Origin: DASUFE01 sp036274675
GTDB taxonomy: Bacteria; Pseudomonadota; Gammaproteobacteria; HTCC5015
Reading direction: 5' to 3'
Assembly: GCA_036274675.1 (NCBI GenBank)
Contig: DASUFE010000046.1
Location: 1 to 13,742, forward strand
DNA length: 13,742 bases
The position numbers and the translations under genes are program-made. Below are positions 13,652 through 13,742 of this stretch, piece after piece. A model generated the notes under the pieces. The model was not told where the DNA came from. It was given only the letters and a program-made list of their open reading frames with translations, and made no database searches. Numbering within the stretch: the stretch's first letter is position 1; every line of letters begins with the position of its first letter.

Positions 13652-13682
13652 TCAGCTGCTCTACCAACTGAGCTACGCCAGC
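13607..13682 (-). tRNA. tRNA-Thr (anticodon UGU)
   Basis: A 76 nt tRNA including encoded CCA. The acceptor stem GCTGGCG pairs with CGCCAGC; the discriminator base is U. The D-arm GCTC/GAGC has loop AGTTGGTA. The anticodon stem GCTGA/TCAGC has loop TTTGTAA, giving anticodon TGT. The variable region is CGGTC. The T-stem GGGGG/CCCTT has two G-U pairs, with loop TTCAATT. It serves as integration site; everything 3' of the anticodon loop lies in the duplicated att core. Its original terminator is now at the far end of the element. Confidence 0.96.
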
Positions 13683-13696
13683 AATGTGCTTCTAAC

Positions 13697-13741
13697 TTCA
13701 ATTCCCTTCGCGTCTTTTATTAGACGCTGGCTCGGGAATTG
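13697..13741. repeat. Imperfect hairpin containing an inverted tRNA-Thr fragment
   Basis: CAATTCCC (13699-13706) pairs with GGGAATTG (13734-13741), and GCGTC (13710-13714) with GACGC (13723-13727). Within the left arm, the 15 bases TTCAATTCCCTTCGC (13697-13711) equal the tRNA-Thr T-loop/acceptor sequence on the opposite strand. It lies 15 bp upstream of the tRNA 5' end, at the window edge. Confidence 0.6.
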
Positions 13742-13742
13742 G

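Overview
The window looks like a chromosomal segment of a Gammaproteobacterium or a close relative. The grounds are an RfaH/NusG-type exopolysaccharide operon, OmpR- and NarL-type regulators, P4-type island biology and GC-rich host genes. I cannot name the genus. Everything below is read from sequence; no database search was run.

Region 1 (67-4779, all minus strand) is an exopolysaccharide export operon. Transcription runs from right to left: a specialised NusG paralogue, an outer-membrane beta-barrel of the EpsL / PEP-CTERM-locus type, a short periplasmic polysaccharide export protein (Poly_export + SLBB), a Wzz/GNVR chain-length determinant and a CpsD/CapB-type tyrosine autokinase. The genes are tightly coupled (8 nt gap, 4 nt overlap, 19 nt gap) except for a 214 nt gap with two hairpins between the export and chain-length genes. 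The glycosyltransferases are not in the window. Upstream on the same strand sit an OmpR-type regulator with a degenerate receiver (5110-5817) and a NarL-type receiver without its DNA-binding domain (6024-6452). No histidine kinase is visible.

Region 2 (6453-7633) has no convincing gene. It holds a cluster of repeats and hairpins. Three times, a long terminator-like hairpin is followed by the reverse complement of a tRNA-Thr 3' end. Two of these lie in a roughly 200 bp tandem duplication whose stems have diverged while staying base-paired. The last copy is the left end of an integrated element.

Region 3 (7586-13651) is a compact integrated element bounded by 48 bp direct repeats (7586-7633 and 13604-13651), each carrying the 3' part of tRNA-Thr(UGU). 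The full tRNA gene is at 13607-13682 (minus). The element carries only four genes: a P4-type tyrosine integrase, an AbiEii/AbiEi toxin-antitoxin pair, and an 820-residue archaeo-eukaryotic-primase plus superfamily 2 helicase protein of the 'TOTE conflict system' type. Repeated motifs near both ends look like integrase arm sites. The antitoxin and the primase-helicase gene diverge from one short AT-rich region with three copies of a TGGTTAAA motif, so they may be co-regulated. The element is visibly more AT-rich than its flanks. It has the form of a minimal defence island, though a satellite whose primase-helicase serves its own replication is also possible.
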